DNA from: Oscillochloris sp.
GTDB lineage: Bacteria; Chloroflexota; Chloroflexia; Chloroflexales; Chloroflexaceae
Direction of reading: 5' to 3'
Length of the DNA: 52,741 nt
Assembly: GCA_012032775.1 (NCBI GenBank)
Contig: JAAUQO010000011.1
Location: forward strand, 1-52,741
Shown here: piece by piece, positions 35,950 through 44,842 of the stretch
How the letters are laid out: each line of letters begins with the position of its first letter
Position numbering within the stretch: the first letter of the stretch is position 1
Program-made: the position numbers and the translations under genes
The notes under the pieces: generated by a model
Database searches by the model: none
Told to the model about the DNA's origin: nothing
What the model saw: the letters and a program-made list of their open reading frames with translations, nothing else

Positions 35950-38561
35950 ATGAACCATCTGCCACCCTGGCTGCGCAATCTGCCCCTTCCACCCAAGCCC
36001 GCCGCCGCTGATGCGCCGGTGGCGCCGCCTGCTGGCGCTGCCGCCCCTGCAAGTAGCGATACCCCCGACTGGTTGCGCGATCTGGAACAAGAAGTCGAAC
36101 AGCCGTCGTCCGACGCCGCTGCCGCCGCATCCGGCGATACCGATACTCCTGATTGGTTACGCGATCTGGCCCAGGAGGCGGAACAGATGCCGCCGTCCGA
36201 CTCCGATTCGGCGTTGCGCTCGGCTTCGTTCGGCGCTACCGATTGGCTGCGCAGTATCGGCGCCGAGGGGAGTGATACGCCGGAGCAACCGGAAACTCCG
36301 GAGCCGCCGGCTGAACCGCCGCCGACCACAACCTCGCGGATCCGGATGCCGGTTGGCGCCACCGATTGGCTGCGTAGCATTGGGCAGGAAACCGACCTCG
36401 ATGAGGAGTTGGCGGCAAGCGATCAGGAGTTCTCCGGGGGCGATGAGCCGGAACCTGAAGTACCCGACTGGTTGCACGATGTTACCCCCGAAGAGTTGAT
36501 CAGCACCAGCGAGGCCGAACAGATGGCTTCGCGTGAACCTGATGATCCCAATGTGCCGGACTGGCTGCGCGATTCACCGATCGATAGGGCTGATCAGAGT
36601 ACTGTTGCCGCCGATCTTGAACCGGCTCCGTTGGAAGAGACGATCGCCGCCAGTGATGATGTGCCGGATTGGTTGCGCGAGATTGTGCCGCCTGAGGATC
36701 TGTCGGCGGTTGAGTCACGCCGTGATCGGAGTGAACCGCCATCGTGGCTGCAAGATGCAACTTCGGCCGATGACGATTTTTCCGCCGGCAGCGACATGCC
36801 GGATTGGTTACAGCAAGTAAGTTCTGAAGAGGCGCCAAGCGAGCCTGCCGGCGGTGCACCCTCCTGGTTGCGTGACGCCGACGAACCCGCCGCCGGCGAG
36901 CCTGAAGTTTCGGATCAGTCCTCCGAGGACGATGGAGTACCGGCCTGGTTACGTGAAGTAGAAGCAACCCAAACCAGTCGAACTCCGGCAACGCCGGAGC
37001 GCTCAACACCGACCGAAGCCGAGGAGGCTCCTGCGTGGTTGCAGGACTTCGCACAGCAACCGAGCAGTTCGCCCGCAGATGCAGCGCGCGGCGACGATAT
37101 GCCCGACTGGCTACACGACGGCGAGGATGCGCCAGGCGGCCCACCCGCAGGTGAAACGCGCGGCGATCAAAGCCCCGGCGCGTTGCCACAATGGTTGGAC
37201 GAGGATGCGGAAAGCGCAACTGCATCGCCCGCCCGTCCCGGCACCAATGAATTGTCGTTGCCCTCGTGGTTGCGCGGAGTCTCCGATGAAGCCCCGCCGC
37301 CGGCGCGCCGCAGATCCGGACACGGCCAAGCGATGAACCGGCACGGCGCAGTATTACGCCGGAAGATAATGAAGGCAACGACTTTTTCGGCGGCGCAGAT
37401 CTGCCGTCGTGGTTGCGACCAAGCGAGCCGGATCGCCCACCTGAAAGCATCGGCGAGGCGCAAACCCTCGACTGGCTCAGTCGGCTTGGAGCCGCCGACC
37501 AGGATGAGGCCGATGAAGTAGCTTCGGCTGTAGCTGCCGCAGTCGCGCCACCGCCCTCGATTACGCGGCGAAGCGCCGATCAAGTAGCAGCGACACGCTT
37601 ACTCAGCCAGTTGGTGCGCTCGCCCTACCCGGAGCCGGCCCCGATTGCCGAGCCGGAGCCGCTTACCCGCTGGCAACGGATTGGCCTTGATCGGGTGCTT
37701 TATGCGCTGCTGGCATTAGTAGTCCTGATCGGCGGAATTGCGCCGGCGCTCGCGGCGCCACTCGGAAGTATCGCGCCACAGTCAGCGGCAGCGGTTAATT
37801 TGAACGAGATGATCGCCGGACTCGATGCTGAGAGCGTCGTCCTGATCGCCTACGATTGGGGCGCGCAGCGCAGCACCGAGTTGCGTGCGATCGAGCAACC
37901 GGTTATCCAGCGTCTGGTTGAGCAGCGGGCGAAGATGATTATTCTCAGCACCGATCTCCAGGGAACATTACTCTCCTTTGATCTGCGTGAGCCGCTGCGC
38001 GCCGCCGGGTATAATGTCGAGCCCGACGGCCGCGTGTTCGGCGGGCGCGATTATGTGTTGCTCGGCTACTTGCCCGGCGGTGAGATCGCGTTGCGGAGTA
38101 TCGCCCGTGATCTGCGCAGCGAGTTGGCGAACGATTTTATCGGCCAGGATGCAACTACCGGCCTGGTGGCGAATTTCGCCGACGGCAGGCCACGGGTGAG
38201 CGGGATCACCGATCTGGATATGATCCTGGTGATCGCCGATCAGACCCAGGATGTGCAATCGTGGATGGAACAAGTGCATTTTGCCGCGAATGATGTGCCG
38301 ATGGTCTTCCTGCTGCCGGAAGAGGTACGCCCTATGGTGCAGCCATATCTGCGCTTGCCGGGTATCTATCATCTGGCCGGCAGCAATGATGCCCTTGCAT
38401 TTGCCGCCCAGAGCACAAACGCCGATCCCACTGCGATCGCTCAGGCGAGTGGTCGCCAGACACTAACGGTGCTCGCCTTTATCATGTTGCTGCTGATTGG
38501 TATGATCGCTTCGCTTGCGGGCCGTCGGCGATCACCAGAGGAGGAAACGCGTGCCAGGTGA
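35950..38561 (+). CDS. W-L (PDWLR) repeat membrane protein, one frameshift
   Basis: About 870 residues when joined. The first ~530 residues are acidic, proline-rich and probably disordered, with 18 copies of a short motif of the form [VTM]-P-[DSA]-W-L-[RQH]-[DES], spaced about 15-50 residues apart (TPDWLRD, VPDWLRE, PPSWLQD, APAWLQD, LPSWLRG and others). A membrane helix (VLYALLALVVLIGGIAPAL) is followed by a ~230-residue domain (NEMIAGLDAESVVLIAYDWG, MVFLLPEEVRP) and a C-terminal helix (VLAFIMLLLIGMIASLAG). One base is missing near 37300-37312. The frame after it keeps the same motif, which proves continuity. Inferred topology: repeats inside, globular domain outside. Confidence 0.7.
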
Positions 38562-39216
38562 TGCATTGACGACGCTGACCGGCGCGCTGGTGGCGGTTAT
38601 CCTCACGCTGCTAGTCTTTAGCCGCTTGCTCGGTGATAACCCGGCGTTTCGCTTTGTGCAATACCTATTTGTGGGCGTTTCGCTCGGCTATGCCTTTGTC
38701 GTGGTGTACCATCAGGTGTTGCGACCAGGCACGCTGCAACTGATCGACGCGGCCGATAATCCGTCGCTGCTTATGATCCGGGTCTTGCCGTTTTTGCTTG
38801 GCCTGTTGCTGTTGGCACGGCTCACCGCGCGCCAATCGGCCTCCTGGTTGGCAAATATTCCGCTGGCGTTGCTGTTCGGCGTTGGCGCCGCTCTGGCCCT
38901 GGGCGGCGCGCTGGTTGGGACTCTGGTGCCACAATTGCTCGATACCGCGCGCCCGGACACAACAAGCCCGGCCGCATTTGTCGGCGCAGTGGTGCTCCTG
39001 CTTGGTGTAGTCACAACCCTGTGCTACTTCTACTTCACGTTGCCGCGTACCACGCCGACGGGTCGGTTGGTGGCGGTTGGCGCGCGGGCCGGACGCTGGT
39101 TGTTGGTGATCGCGTTTGGGTTTTTCCTGGCCGGCAGTTTATTGACCTATCTGGCCGCACTCAATGGACAGATCGATTTTCTGGTGAATCTGCCGCGCTT
39201 GCTGCTCGGATCATAG
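38551..39216 (+). CDS. Polytopic membrane protein of unknown function
   Basis: 221 residues, about seven membrane helices (for example TGALVAVILTLLVFSRLLG, LPFLLGLLLLARLTAR, FVGAVVLLLGVVTTLCYFYF). It starts with GTG at 38551; GGAGG lies 6-7 nt upstream and the gene overlaps the end of the W-L repeat gene by 11 nt, so translation is coupled. No family recognised. Confidence 0.6.
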   Translation: MPGDALTTLTGALVAVILTLLVFSRLLGDNPAFRFVQYLFVGVSLGYAFVVVYHQVLRPGTLQLIDAADNPSLLMIRVLPFLLGLLLLARLTARQSASWLANIPLALLFGVGAALALGGALVGTLVPQLLDTARPDTTSPAAFVGAVVLLLGVVTTLCYFYFTLPRTTPTGRLVAVGARAGRWLLVIAFGFFLAGSLLTYLAALNGQIDFLVNLPRLLLGS

Positions 39217-39228
39217 AGGAACGACACC

Positions 39229-41355
39229 ATGGCTGAGACGCTGGGCGCAGTGCTGGTAGCTGAGATCGGTACGCAGATCACTCGCGTAACACTGATCGAT
39301 CAGGTCGATGGTGAGTCGCGGCTGATTGGGCGCGCCGAGACCCCGAGCAGTATTGAGTTGCCCTTCCAGAATGCGCTCTATAGCGTGCTTGAGGCGGTTG
39401 CCCAGATCAGCGAGGCGACCGGTCGCCTGTTGTTGCGCGAAGGTCAATTGATCACACCGCAAACCAGCGAGCGCGATGGGATCAATGGCCTGGTTGTAAC
39501 CACCAGTGCCGCCGGCCCGCTTGCGCTGGTTATCACGGCGATCGCCGGTGATGTGTCGGCGCGCAGCGCGATTCACGCCAGTCGTTCGACTTATACGAGT
39601 TTGTTGCAGGTTGTAACCCTCGATGATGCGGTCGGCCACGTGGCTGCCGAGCGCAGCGAACAGTCGTGGATCGAGCGACAGGTGCAGACGCTGCTCAGCC
39701 TGAAACCGGATGCAATTTTGATCACCGGTGGCCTGGAAGGCGGCGCGGTTGACGCCGTGAATCGCCTGGCACATATTGTCGGCCTGACGGCGCTGCGGAT
39801 CTCGGTGGATTCGAGCGGCCAGCAACGGCAAGATCTGGCGGCCCGCCCGGTGATCTACGCCGGAAACAGCAATGCCCGCGAACCAGTGGTCGAGGCGTTG
39901 TCCGACCGGGCCGAGATCTCGGTTGTCGAGAATCTGCGACCGGCACTTGATCGCGAACGTCTGGAGCCGACACAGCAGGAGTTGAGCCGACTCTATGAGC
40001 GGCTGATCTTGCCGCGCCTGTCGGGTATCGCCGCATTGCGCCGGATGAGCAACACTGCAATCAGAACTGTTTGTGATGTGCAAGGCTTGATGACGCGTTT
40101 CCTGGCCGAACGCTATCAGCGGCGGGTGTTGGTTGCCGATGTCGGCGCTGCTGCGAGCAGTTTGTTCTATGCTGCGCCCGGTGTCTACCACCTGGCGACG
40201 CTGGCATCGTGCGGGGTTTCGTATGGCCTGAGCGGCGTGATTAGCGGCAACGAACTGACGGATCTGTCCCGCTGGTTGCATGTGCCGATCACGGACGAGG
40301 ATCTGCGTCACCGGTTGCTCAATCGCCAGATCCGGCCGCAGTTGTTGCCGGCAAGCGCCGCAGATCTTGATCTTGAGTTGGCGGTGGCGCGTGAGGCAAT
40401 GACCCAGACTTTTAACGCACTGCGCGATGAATATGCCGCCGACGATTATGATTGGTTGATCCTGAGCGGCGGCGTTCTGGCCCATGTGCCGCATCCCGGT
40501 ATGGCGTTGCTGGCGGCGCTCGACGCCCTGCAGAACGCCGGCACCTCGACCCAAGCGCTCTGCGATGTGCATCTCGATACCCTCGGGCTTGTTCAGGTAA
40601 GCGGTGCATTGGCGAGCCTTGATCCCGATGCCGCAGTCTGCGTCGCCGACCGTGATCTGCTGATGAATACACCATTGGCAACTGTGCTGACGCCAATCGG
40701 CGCCGGTCAGGAGGGCGATGTTGCCGTCGAGGTGGAACTTCAGACTATCGGCGGCTCGACCCAGACGCTCACGGTGCGCCATGGTGAGATCCTGCGCCTG
40801 CCGTTGGCGCCGCGCCGCCGTGGGCGGTTGCAGGTACGTCCGGCGGCTGGAGTGCGATTGGGGAATAACGAACCAGGAGCGGAATTGGCGACCGACGCCG
40901 ATGCAATGCGGGGCAGCGCACTGGGGATTGTGATCGATGCCCGCGGCCGACCGCCGGCGCTCGCCGAAGATCCGGCCCGGCGGCGTGTGCAGATCTGGCG
41001 CTGGTTGAGTGCCTTAGGCGCGGTCAAAGGGCCATACCCATACGGAGATCCGCAGATTGAAGAGGAAGCGGCGCCCACACGTGAGCCGGCGACACACGCG
41101 CCACTTCCACCGCCACCGGAACCGGTGCGTGTGCCGGCTGAGGTCACCCGCGAACAACCGGTAATCGTCGGCGGCGGCGAGGTGGTGAGCGGCGGACAGA
41201 GCAGCGGCAAGCGCATCTCATTGGCCGATCTTGCAGCACAGGAGCAGGCTCAGGCGCAATCCCGCGAGGAGCATCCGATCGATCGAGGGCTTGATGCACT
41301 GCGGCAAACCGTCGAGCCGCCAAAAAAGCGCGGATTGTTCGGAAAGCGCAAATAG
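39229..41355 (+). CDS. MutL/GlmL-family (actin-fold) ATPase-like protein
   Basis: 708 residues. Residues 1-500 follow the glutamate mutase MutL (GlmL) pattern: AEIGTQITRVTLID, LVVTTSAAGPLALVITAIAG, LKPDAILITGGLEGGAVDAV, RPVIYAGNSNAREPVVEAL, VLVADVGAAASSLFYA and DWLILSGGVLAHVPHPG. Known GlmL proteins accompany coenzyme-B12 glutamate mutase; no mutase subunit gene is present here. A C-terminal extension (about 560-708) is proline/alanine-rich and ends in a basic KKRGLFGKRK. As last gene of a membrane-protein operon, an ATP-driven or scaffold role at the membrane is inferred. Confidence 0.7.
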   Translation: MAETLGAVLVAEIGTQITRVTLIDQVDGESRLIGRAETPSSIELPFQNALYSVLEAVAQISEATGRLLLREGQLITPQTSERDGINGLVVTTSAAGPLALVITAIAGDVSARSAIHASRSTYTSLLQVVTLDDAVGHVAAERSEQSWIERQVQTLLSLKPDAILITGGLEGGAVDAVNRLAHIVGLTALRISVDSSGQQRQDLAARPVIYAGNSNAREPVVEALSDRAEISVVENLRPALDRERLEPTQQELSRLYERLILPRLSGIAALRRMSNTAIRTVCDVQGLMTRFLAERYQRRVLVADVGAAASSLFYAAPGVYHLATLASCGVSYGLSGVISGNELTDLSRWLHVPITDEDLRHRLLNRQIRPQLLPASAADLDLELAVAREAMTQTFNALRDEYAADDYDWLILSGGVLAHVPHPGMALLAALDALQNAGTSTQALCDVHLDTLGLVQVSGALASLDPDAAVCVADRDLLMNTPLATVLTPIGAGQEGDVAVEVELQTIGGSTQTLTVRHGEILRLPLAPRRRGRLQVRPAAGVRLGNNEPGAELATDADAMRGSALGIVIDARGRPPALAEDPARRRVQIWRWLSALGAVKGPYPYGDPQIEEEAAPTREPATHAPLPPPPEPVRVPAEVTREQPVIVGGGEVVSGGQSSGKRISLADLAAQEQAQAQSREEHPIDRGLDALRQTVEPPKKRGLFGKRK

Positions 41356-41357
41356 TA

Positions 41358-41389
41358 ACGGGCCGTGACACACTTATGTCACGGCCCGT
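41358..41389. terminator. Perfect 13-bp stem-loop after the MutL-like gene
   Basis: ACGGGCCGTGACA (41358-41370) pairs perfectly with TGTCACGGCCCGT (41377-41389), loop CACTTA. It lies 3 nt after the stop, between convergent genes. No T-run. Confidence 0.55.
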
Positions 41390-41400
41390 AGCGATGTACC

Positions 41401-41444
41401 AATGGCCCATAGCGACGCAAAATCGTGCGTCACTACGGGCCATT
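41401..41444. terminator. 19-bp stem-loop at the 3' end of the cyclophilin gene
   Basis: 41401-41419 pairs with 41426-41444 (AATGGCCC... against ...GGGCCATT) with three mismatches, loop of 6 nt. It includes the last codons of the cyclophilin gene. Its GGCCC-TAGCGA core repeats part of the neighbouring hairpin at 41358. Confidence 0.5.
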
Positions 41445-42194
41445 AACCGTCACGCCGAGGATCGTCTCGCCGGGGGTGGCGAGATCATTGGGATTGTTAG
41501 GATCGCGCAGCGGGATGTTGTTGACAATATCCTGGCCGCTAATCACCCGCCCGAAGATCGTATACTGCTCGTTCAACCACGGCGCCGGCCCGGTGGTAAT
41601 GAAGAACTGCGACCCGGCGCTGTCGGGGTCGCCCGAGCGAGCCATTGCCAGAAGACCCGGCTCATCAAACGTCAATTCGCTCGTGAACTCGGCGGGGATG
41701 CTGTACCCCGGATCACCGGCTCCGGTACCGGTCGGATCGCCACCCTGAGCCATGAAGCCGGGCAACACCCGATGCCAGGTCAGGCCATTATAGAAGTTAT
41801 TGTTCGCCAGGAAGGCGAAATTATTCACCGTCTGCGGAGCGATCTCCGGCAGGAGTTCAACCACGATCTCGCCGCGCGGAGTGAGAATCGTGGCGGTATA
41901 CTCGCTTGCCGGGTCGATTGTCAGTGGAGGTGCACTGGGATACTGATAGGTCGTGGCGGTAGGCAAGATACCGGCGACTGCGGCCGGTTCGGCAACCGGT
42001 GGTGCGGTGGTGGGCTGGGTCAACGTGTCGGCCGGTTCGTCCGCCGGAACAACGGCCGTATCGGAGCCGGCGCGACTGATCAGCAGGCCGGCCACGAGTC
42101 CGAGCACAATCAACACAACGGCGGCTGAGATAATGCCGGGCAGGGCATTATTGGAAGCACCTGACGAGCGATCTGTTTTGCGTGACTGGCTCAC
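41433..42194 (-). CDS. Membrane-anchored cyclophilin-type peptidyl-prolyl isomerase
   Basis: 253 residues. An N-terminal membrane helix (GIISAAVVLIVLGLVAGLLI, about 20-40) and a Pro/Thr-rich linker precede a cyclophilin domain (~95-253) with FYNGLTWHRVLPGFMAQGG (catalytic Arg/Phe region) and GSQFFITTGPAPWLN. It speeds up folding of exported proteins on the outer face. It starts with GTG at 42194, which overlaps the methyltransferase stop (GTGA), so translation is coupled to that gene. Confidence 0.88.
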   Translation of the reverse strand: MSQSRKTDRSSGASNNALPGIISAAVVLIVLGLVAGLLISRAGSDTAVVPADEPADTLTQPTTAPPVAEPAAVAGILPTATTYQYPSAPPLTIDPASEYTATILTPRGEIVVELLPEIAPQTVNNFAFLANNNFYNGLTWHRVLPGFMAQGGDPTGTGAGDPGYSIPAEFTSELTFDEPGLLAMARSGDPDSAGSQFFITTGPAPWLNEQYTIFGRVISGQDIVNNIPLRDPNNPNDLATPGETILGVTVNGP

Positions 42195-43624
42195 GATAAA
42201 ACCTCACAGCTGCGACATCGATGCGATGCCTGAGCGAATACCGATGCCGGTGCGGCGCACCGGCAATCATCGGGGCGCATTATATCATGGCCGGTAGGAA
42301 GAGATCGTCGCCTGTGCTTCAAGCGATTCGGAAAAAGCCGGGGCCGGCTTGCCAGGATTGCGGCTAACATGGCTTGCGTACGCATAAGCGCCGGACTCAT
42401 TGCCGCAGCATCGGTGAGGTGATAGCCGGCGAGCGATCCCATAGCCTGGGTGGGATTGGCGGCATCGGCGCCAAAGGCGCCGTCAAGCGCAAGAATACGC
42501 TCGGCGAAGATACGGGCTGCGAGCGGCGGGAAGGCATTCCCGATCTGGTGCGCCATACTCATTGTCGAGCCGAAGAAACCGTAGGCATCGGGAAAGGATT
42601 GCAGGCGCGCCGCTTCGCGCAGCGTCAAAGGCCGAGGTTCAACGGGATGGATCAATGCGCGGATCGCGGCACTGGTAATCGTCAGGGCGTTCAGATCACC
42701 AACCAGGCGCTTGATTCCACTCGGCGCCCCGCCGCGTTTCTCAGTCGGAGTGCCGTCGATCACACGGCGAAAGGCCCGGCGCACAAAACTGCGATGCCAA
42801 TACTCAGGCGGCAGATCCTTCATGGATTGCCCAGGCTGTAACTGTGCCAGCATGGCTGCGATGGCCGGCGGAACCGACGCAACATGCAGCGAAACCGCAT
42901 CCTGATGATTACCTTCGCGCATCAGCGCGTCGTATGGGTTAAGCGGTTCAGCTGCGCTATACAGGCTCAATTCGTCACGATCGGTCACCGCAGCGCCCAA
43001 TCCCTGGAGCGCCGCAGCAAGAGTAGGGGCCAAGGGGAGATCGTGTCGGCTCTTATGCTTACCGGCATTGAACGAATGGGTTGCCGGGGGAAACGCGAAA
43101 TCAACCCCGATACAATTGCCCATCAGGATAACGCGCTTCCGGGCCTGTGGTAAGCCGAACGATGCGAAGTTCACCTTCTCCAAACGCACCCGATAGCCAA
43201 TTCGAATACATTCCTGTACCAGATCGACCAGACTCTGGCCACCGTTTGCGGTCAAAAGACCTTCGACATTCTCGAACAGAAACCAGCGCGGTTTGAGCCG
43301 CGCGACCAGCGCCAGGTAGTGAAAAATCAGCCGGTTTCTGCGATCATCACGATTTTTTCCGCCGGCACTACTGAATCCCTGACAGGGAGGGCCGCCAATA
43401 ATCGCCAATGGCTGCCGAATCCCGTCAAGCAGGCGCGCAAGGCGTGGATCTTCCGCAGATAGGTCACTCTGCAGCACTTCCGTAGCCAGGTTTGCAGCAT
43501 AGGTATGGCACGCATCGGGGTCACTATCAACCCCAACAAGCGGCTCCATACCGGCCTGGCGAAAGCCCAGCGACATGCCGCCTGCGCCGCAGAAAAGCGC
43601 AATGACCGCGTCCTGAACAGCCAT
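42191..43624 (-). CDS. DNA (cytosine-5) methyltransferase, solitary
   Basis: 477 residues. C5-methyltransferase motifs in order: I, ALFCGAGGMSLGF; IV, IIGGPPCQGFSSAGG with the catalytic Cys (about C81); VI, LFENVEG (119-123); VIII, GLPQARKRVILMG; X, MAHQIGNAFPP. The target-recognition region lies between VIII and X. No restriction enzyme or Vsr gene is adjacent. The last ~50 residues are Arg/Cys-rich and unlike the family, so a frame slip at the T-run near 42334 is possible. However, the stop overlaps the next gene's start. The ATG at 43624 follows GGTGAGGATC and is preferred over 43711. Confidence 0.88.
   Translation of the reverse strand: MAVQDAVIALFCGAGGMSLGFRQAGMEPLVGVDSDPDACHTYAANLATEVLQSDLSAEDPRLARLLDGIRQPLAIIGGPPCQGFSSAGGKNRDDRRNRLIFHYLALVARLKPRWFLFENVEGLLTANGGQSLVDLVQECIRIGYRVRLEKVNFASFGLPQARKRVILMGNCIGVDFAFPPATHSFNAGKHKSRHDLPLAPTLAAALQGLGAAVTDRDELSLYSAAEPLNPYDALMREGNHQDAVSLHVASVPPAIAAMLAQLQPGQSMKDLPPEYWHRSFVRRAFRRVIDGTPTEKRGGAPSGIKRLVGDLNALTITSAAIRALIHPVEPRPLTLREAARLQSFPDAYGFFGSTMSMAHQIGNAFPPLAARIFAERILALDGAFGADAANPTQAMGSLAGYHLTDAAAMSPALMRTQAMLAAILASRPRLFPNRLKHRRRSLPTGHDIMRPDDCRCAAPASVFAQASHRCRSCEVLS
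42279..42284 (-). promoter_or_regulatory. Possible -10 box for the cyclophilin gene
   Basis: A consensus TATAAT on the minus strand, inside the methyltransferase 3' end and 85 nt before the cyclophilin GTG. No good -35 is present. Confidence 0.3.
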
Positions 43625-43776
43625 GATCCTCACCTTCGGCGTCGGCCCGGATGATGCGACCATGGCACAATCAGCGGCATCATGGCCGCCGGCAGGCACA
43701 ATCGGCAACACAGCGGTTGACTGACTATAGCACAGGGAATGGCTGTCAACAACCTACTGCGTCGCCTTGAATAGAG

Positions 43777-43862
43777 GGCTGATGCAACGTCAGCGCGTGC
43801 GAGTGATATCGTACCCTGCGGCAGCGCGCCACGAGCGCTCGATGGCGGGCGTTGCATCAGCC
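43777..43862. repeat. 86-nt element with perfect 13-bp terminal inverted repeats
   Basis: GGCTGATGCAACG (43777-43789) and CGTTGCATCAGCC (43850-43862) are perfect inverted repeats around 60 nt that contain GAGCGCTC-like palindromes. It lies 12 nt after the arsM stop. It could be an mRNA end structure or a small inverted-repeat element. Confidence 0.5.
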
Positions 43863-43874
43863 TACAGCCTTGCA

Positions 43875-44714
43875 CTACTCGGGCCGGCGCGCAGTAATGG
43901 CGCAACTGGTGATCCGCCCATCAAGCGCGACAAGTGCCTGCTCGGACAATGCACCTTCGGAGACCAATGCCTGTGCCCGCAGATTCTCGCTGGCATAGCG
44001 CTTGGTAACCGTCAGATCGATCGCGGTAAAGCCGGCCGCTTCCAGCAGCGCCCGGTAGTGGTTCATCGTCAGGGCGCCGGCAAAACAGCCCGACCAGCTC
44101 AGCGCTGTGCGCAGCTCGGCTTCGGCGACCGGAAGATCGTCAAGATCGCCGTCGAAGACGATATCGGAGACAGCTAATCGCCCGCCGGGTTTGAGCACCC
44201 GAAATGCATCATTCAGCACCTGGCCTTTGTCGGGCGCCAGGTTGATCACGCAGTTGGAGAGAATCACATCGACCGACTGATCGGGGAGCGGAATAGCCTC
44301 GATATCGCCTTTCAGGAAACTGACATTGCGGGCATCGGCTTTTTCGGCATTGCGCCGGGCCGTCTCCAGCATCGCGTCGGTCATATCCAGGCCGTAGACA
44401 AAGCCTTCAGATCCGACCTGCCGTGACGCCAGCAACACCTCCAACCCACCGCCGGAGCCAAGATCAAGGGCCACTTCGCCCGGCTGAAGCTGGGCCAGCG
44501 CCAACGAGTTTCCGCAACCGAACGAAGCCGTGACCATTTCGGCCGGCAGATCGGCGATTGTTGCTTCGCCATACAACGCGATCTCGGTACTGGTGGGGCC
44601 GCAACAACTGCTGTTTGTCGGGCCACAGCAATCGCCGGCCGTCTGAATGGCATTCCCATAGTGCGCGCGAACCGCAGCCTTGATCGCCTGAGGGTCATCC
44701 TGAAGCCGGCTCAT
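43875..44714 (-). CDS. arsM: Arsenite S-adenosylmethionine methyltransferase ArsM
   Basis: 279 residues. It transfers methyl groups from SAM to As(III), giving methylated arsenicals. The SAM site is VALDLGSGGGLEVLLA and ILSNCVINLAPDK follows. The three conserved arsenic-binding cysteines of ArsM are all present: C67 (SFGCGNS), C155 (SNCVIN) and C210 (WSGCFAGAL). A Cys-rich N-terminal segment (CCGPTNSSCCGP) is also typical of bacterial ArsM. The ATG at 44714 has AAGGAG 8 nt upstream. It has its own promoter overlapping the end of the ArsR-ArsC gene. Confidence 0.93.
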   Translation of the reverse strand: MSRLQDDPQAIKAAVRAHYGNAIQTAGDCCGPTNSSCCGPTSTEIALYGEATIADLPAEMVTASFGCGNSLALAQLQPGEVALDLGSGGGLEVLLASRQVGSEGFVYGLDMTDAMLETARRNAEKADARNVSFLKGDIEAIPLPDQSVDVILSNCVINLAPDKGQVLNDAFRVLKPGGRLAVSDIVFDGDLDDLPVAEAELRTALSWSGCFAGALTMNHYRALLEAAGFTAIDLTVTKRYASENLRAQALVSEGALSEQALVALDGRITSCAITARRPE

Positions 44715-44813
44715 GGTGCAACTCCTTGCATTGAAGGACTTCGATATAACGACCAAAAAATACCGCGCTCTGCCCGGCGCGCTCCACCTACGTAAGATAC
44801 CCTATTCGCCCTG

Positions 44814-44842
44814 AGCATAGCAGACAGATTGAAGGTTGTCAA
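44814..44842 (-). promoter_or_regulatory. arsM promoter with ArsR-type half-sites
   Basis: On the minus strand, TTGACA (44842-44837), 17 nt, TATGCT (44819-44814). The -35 overlaps TTGA-N6-TCAA, the inverted half-site pattern common for ArsR/SmtB operators, so repression by the fused regulator is plausible. Confidence 0.5.

Noticed and set aside
36500..37450. Minus-strand frame (316 codons) opposite the W-L repeat region
   Set aside because: Arg/His/Pro-rich product generated by the repeat codons on the other strand.
39211..40782. Long minus-strand reading frame (523 codons) opposite the MutL-like gene
   Set aside because: Shadow of a strongly supported plus-strand gene; it has no domain pattern and no ribosome-binding site.
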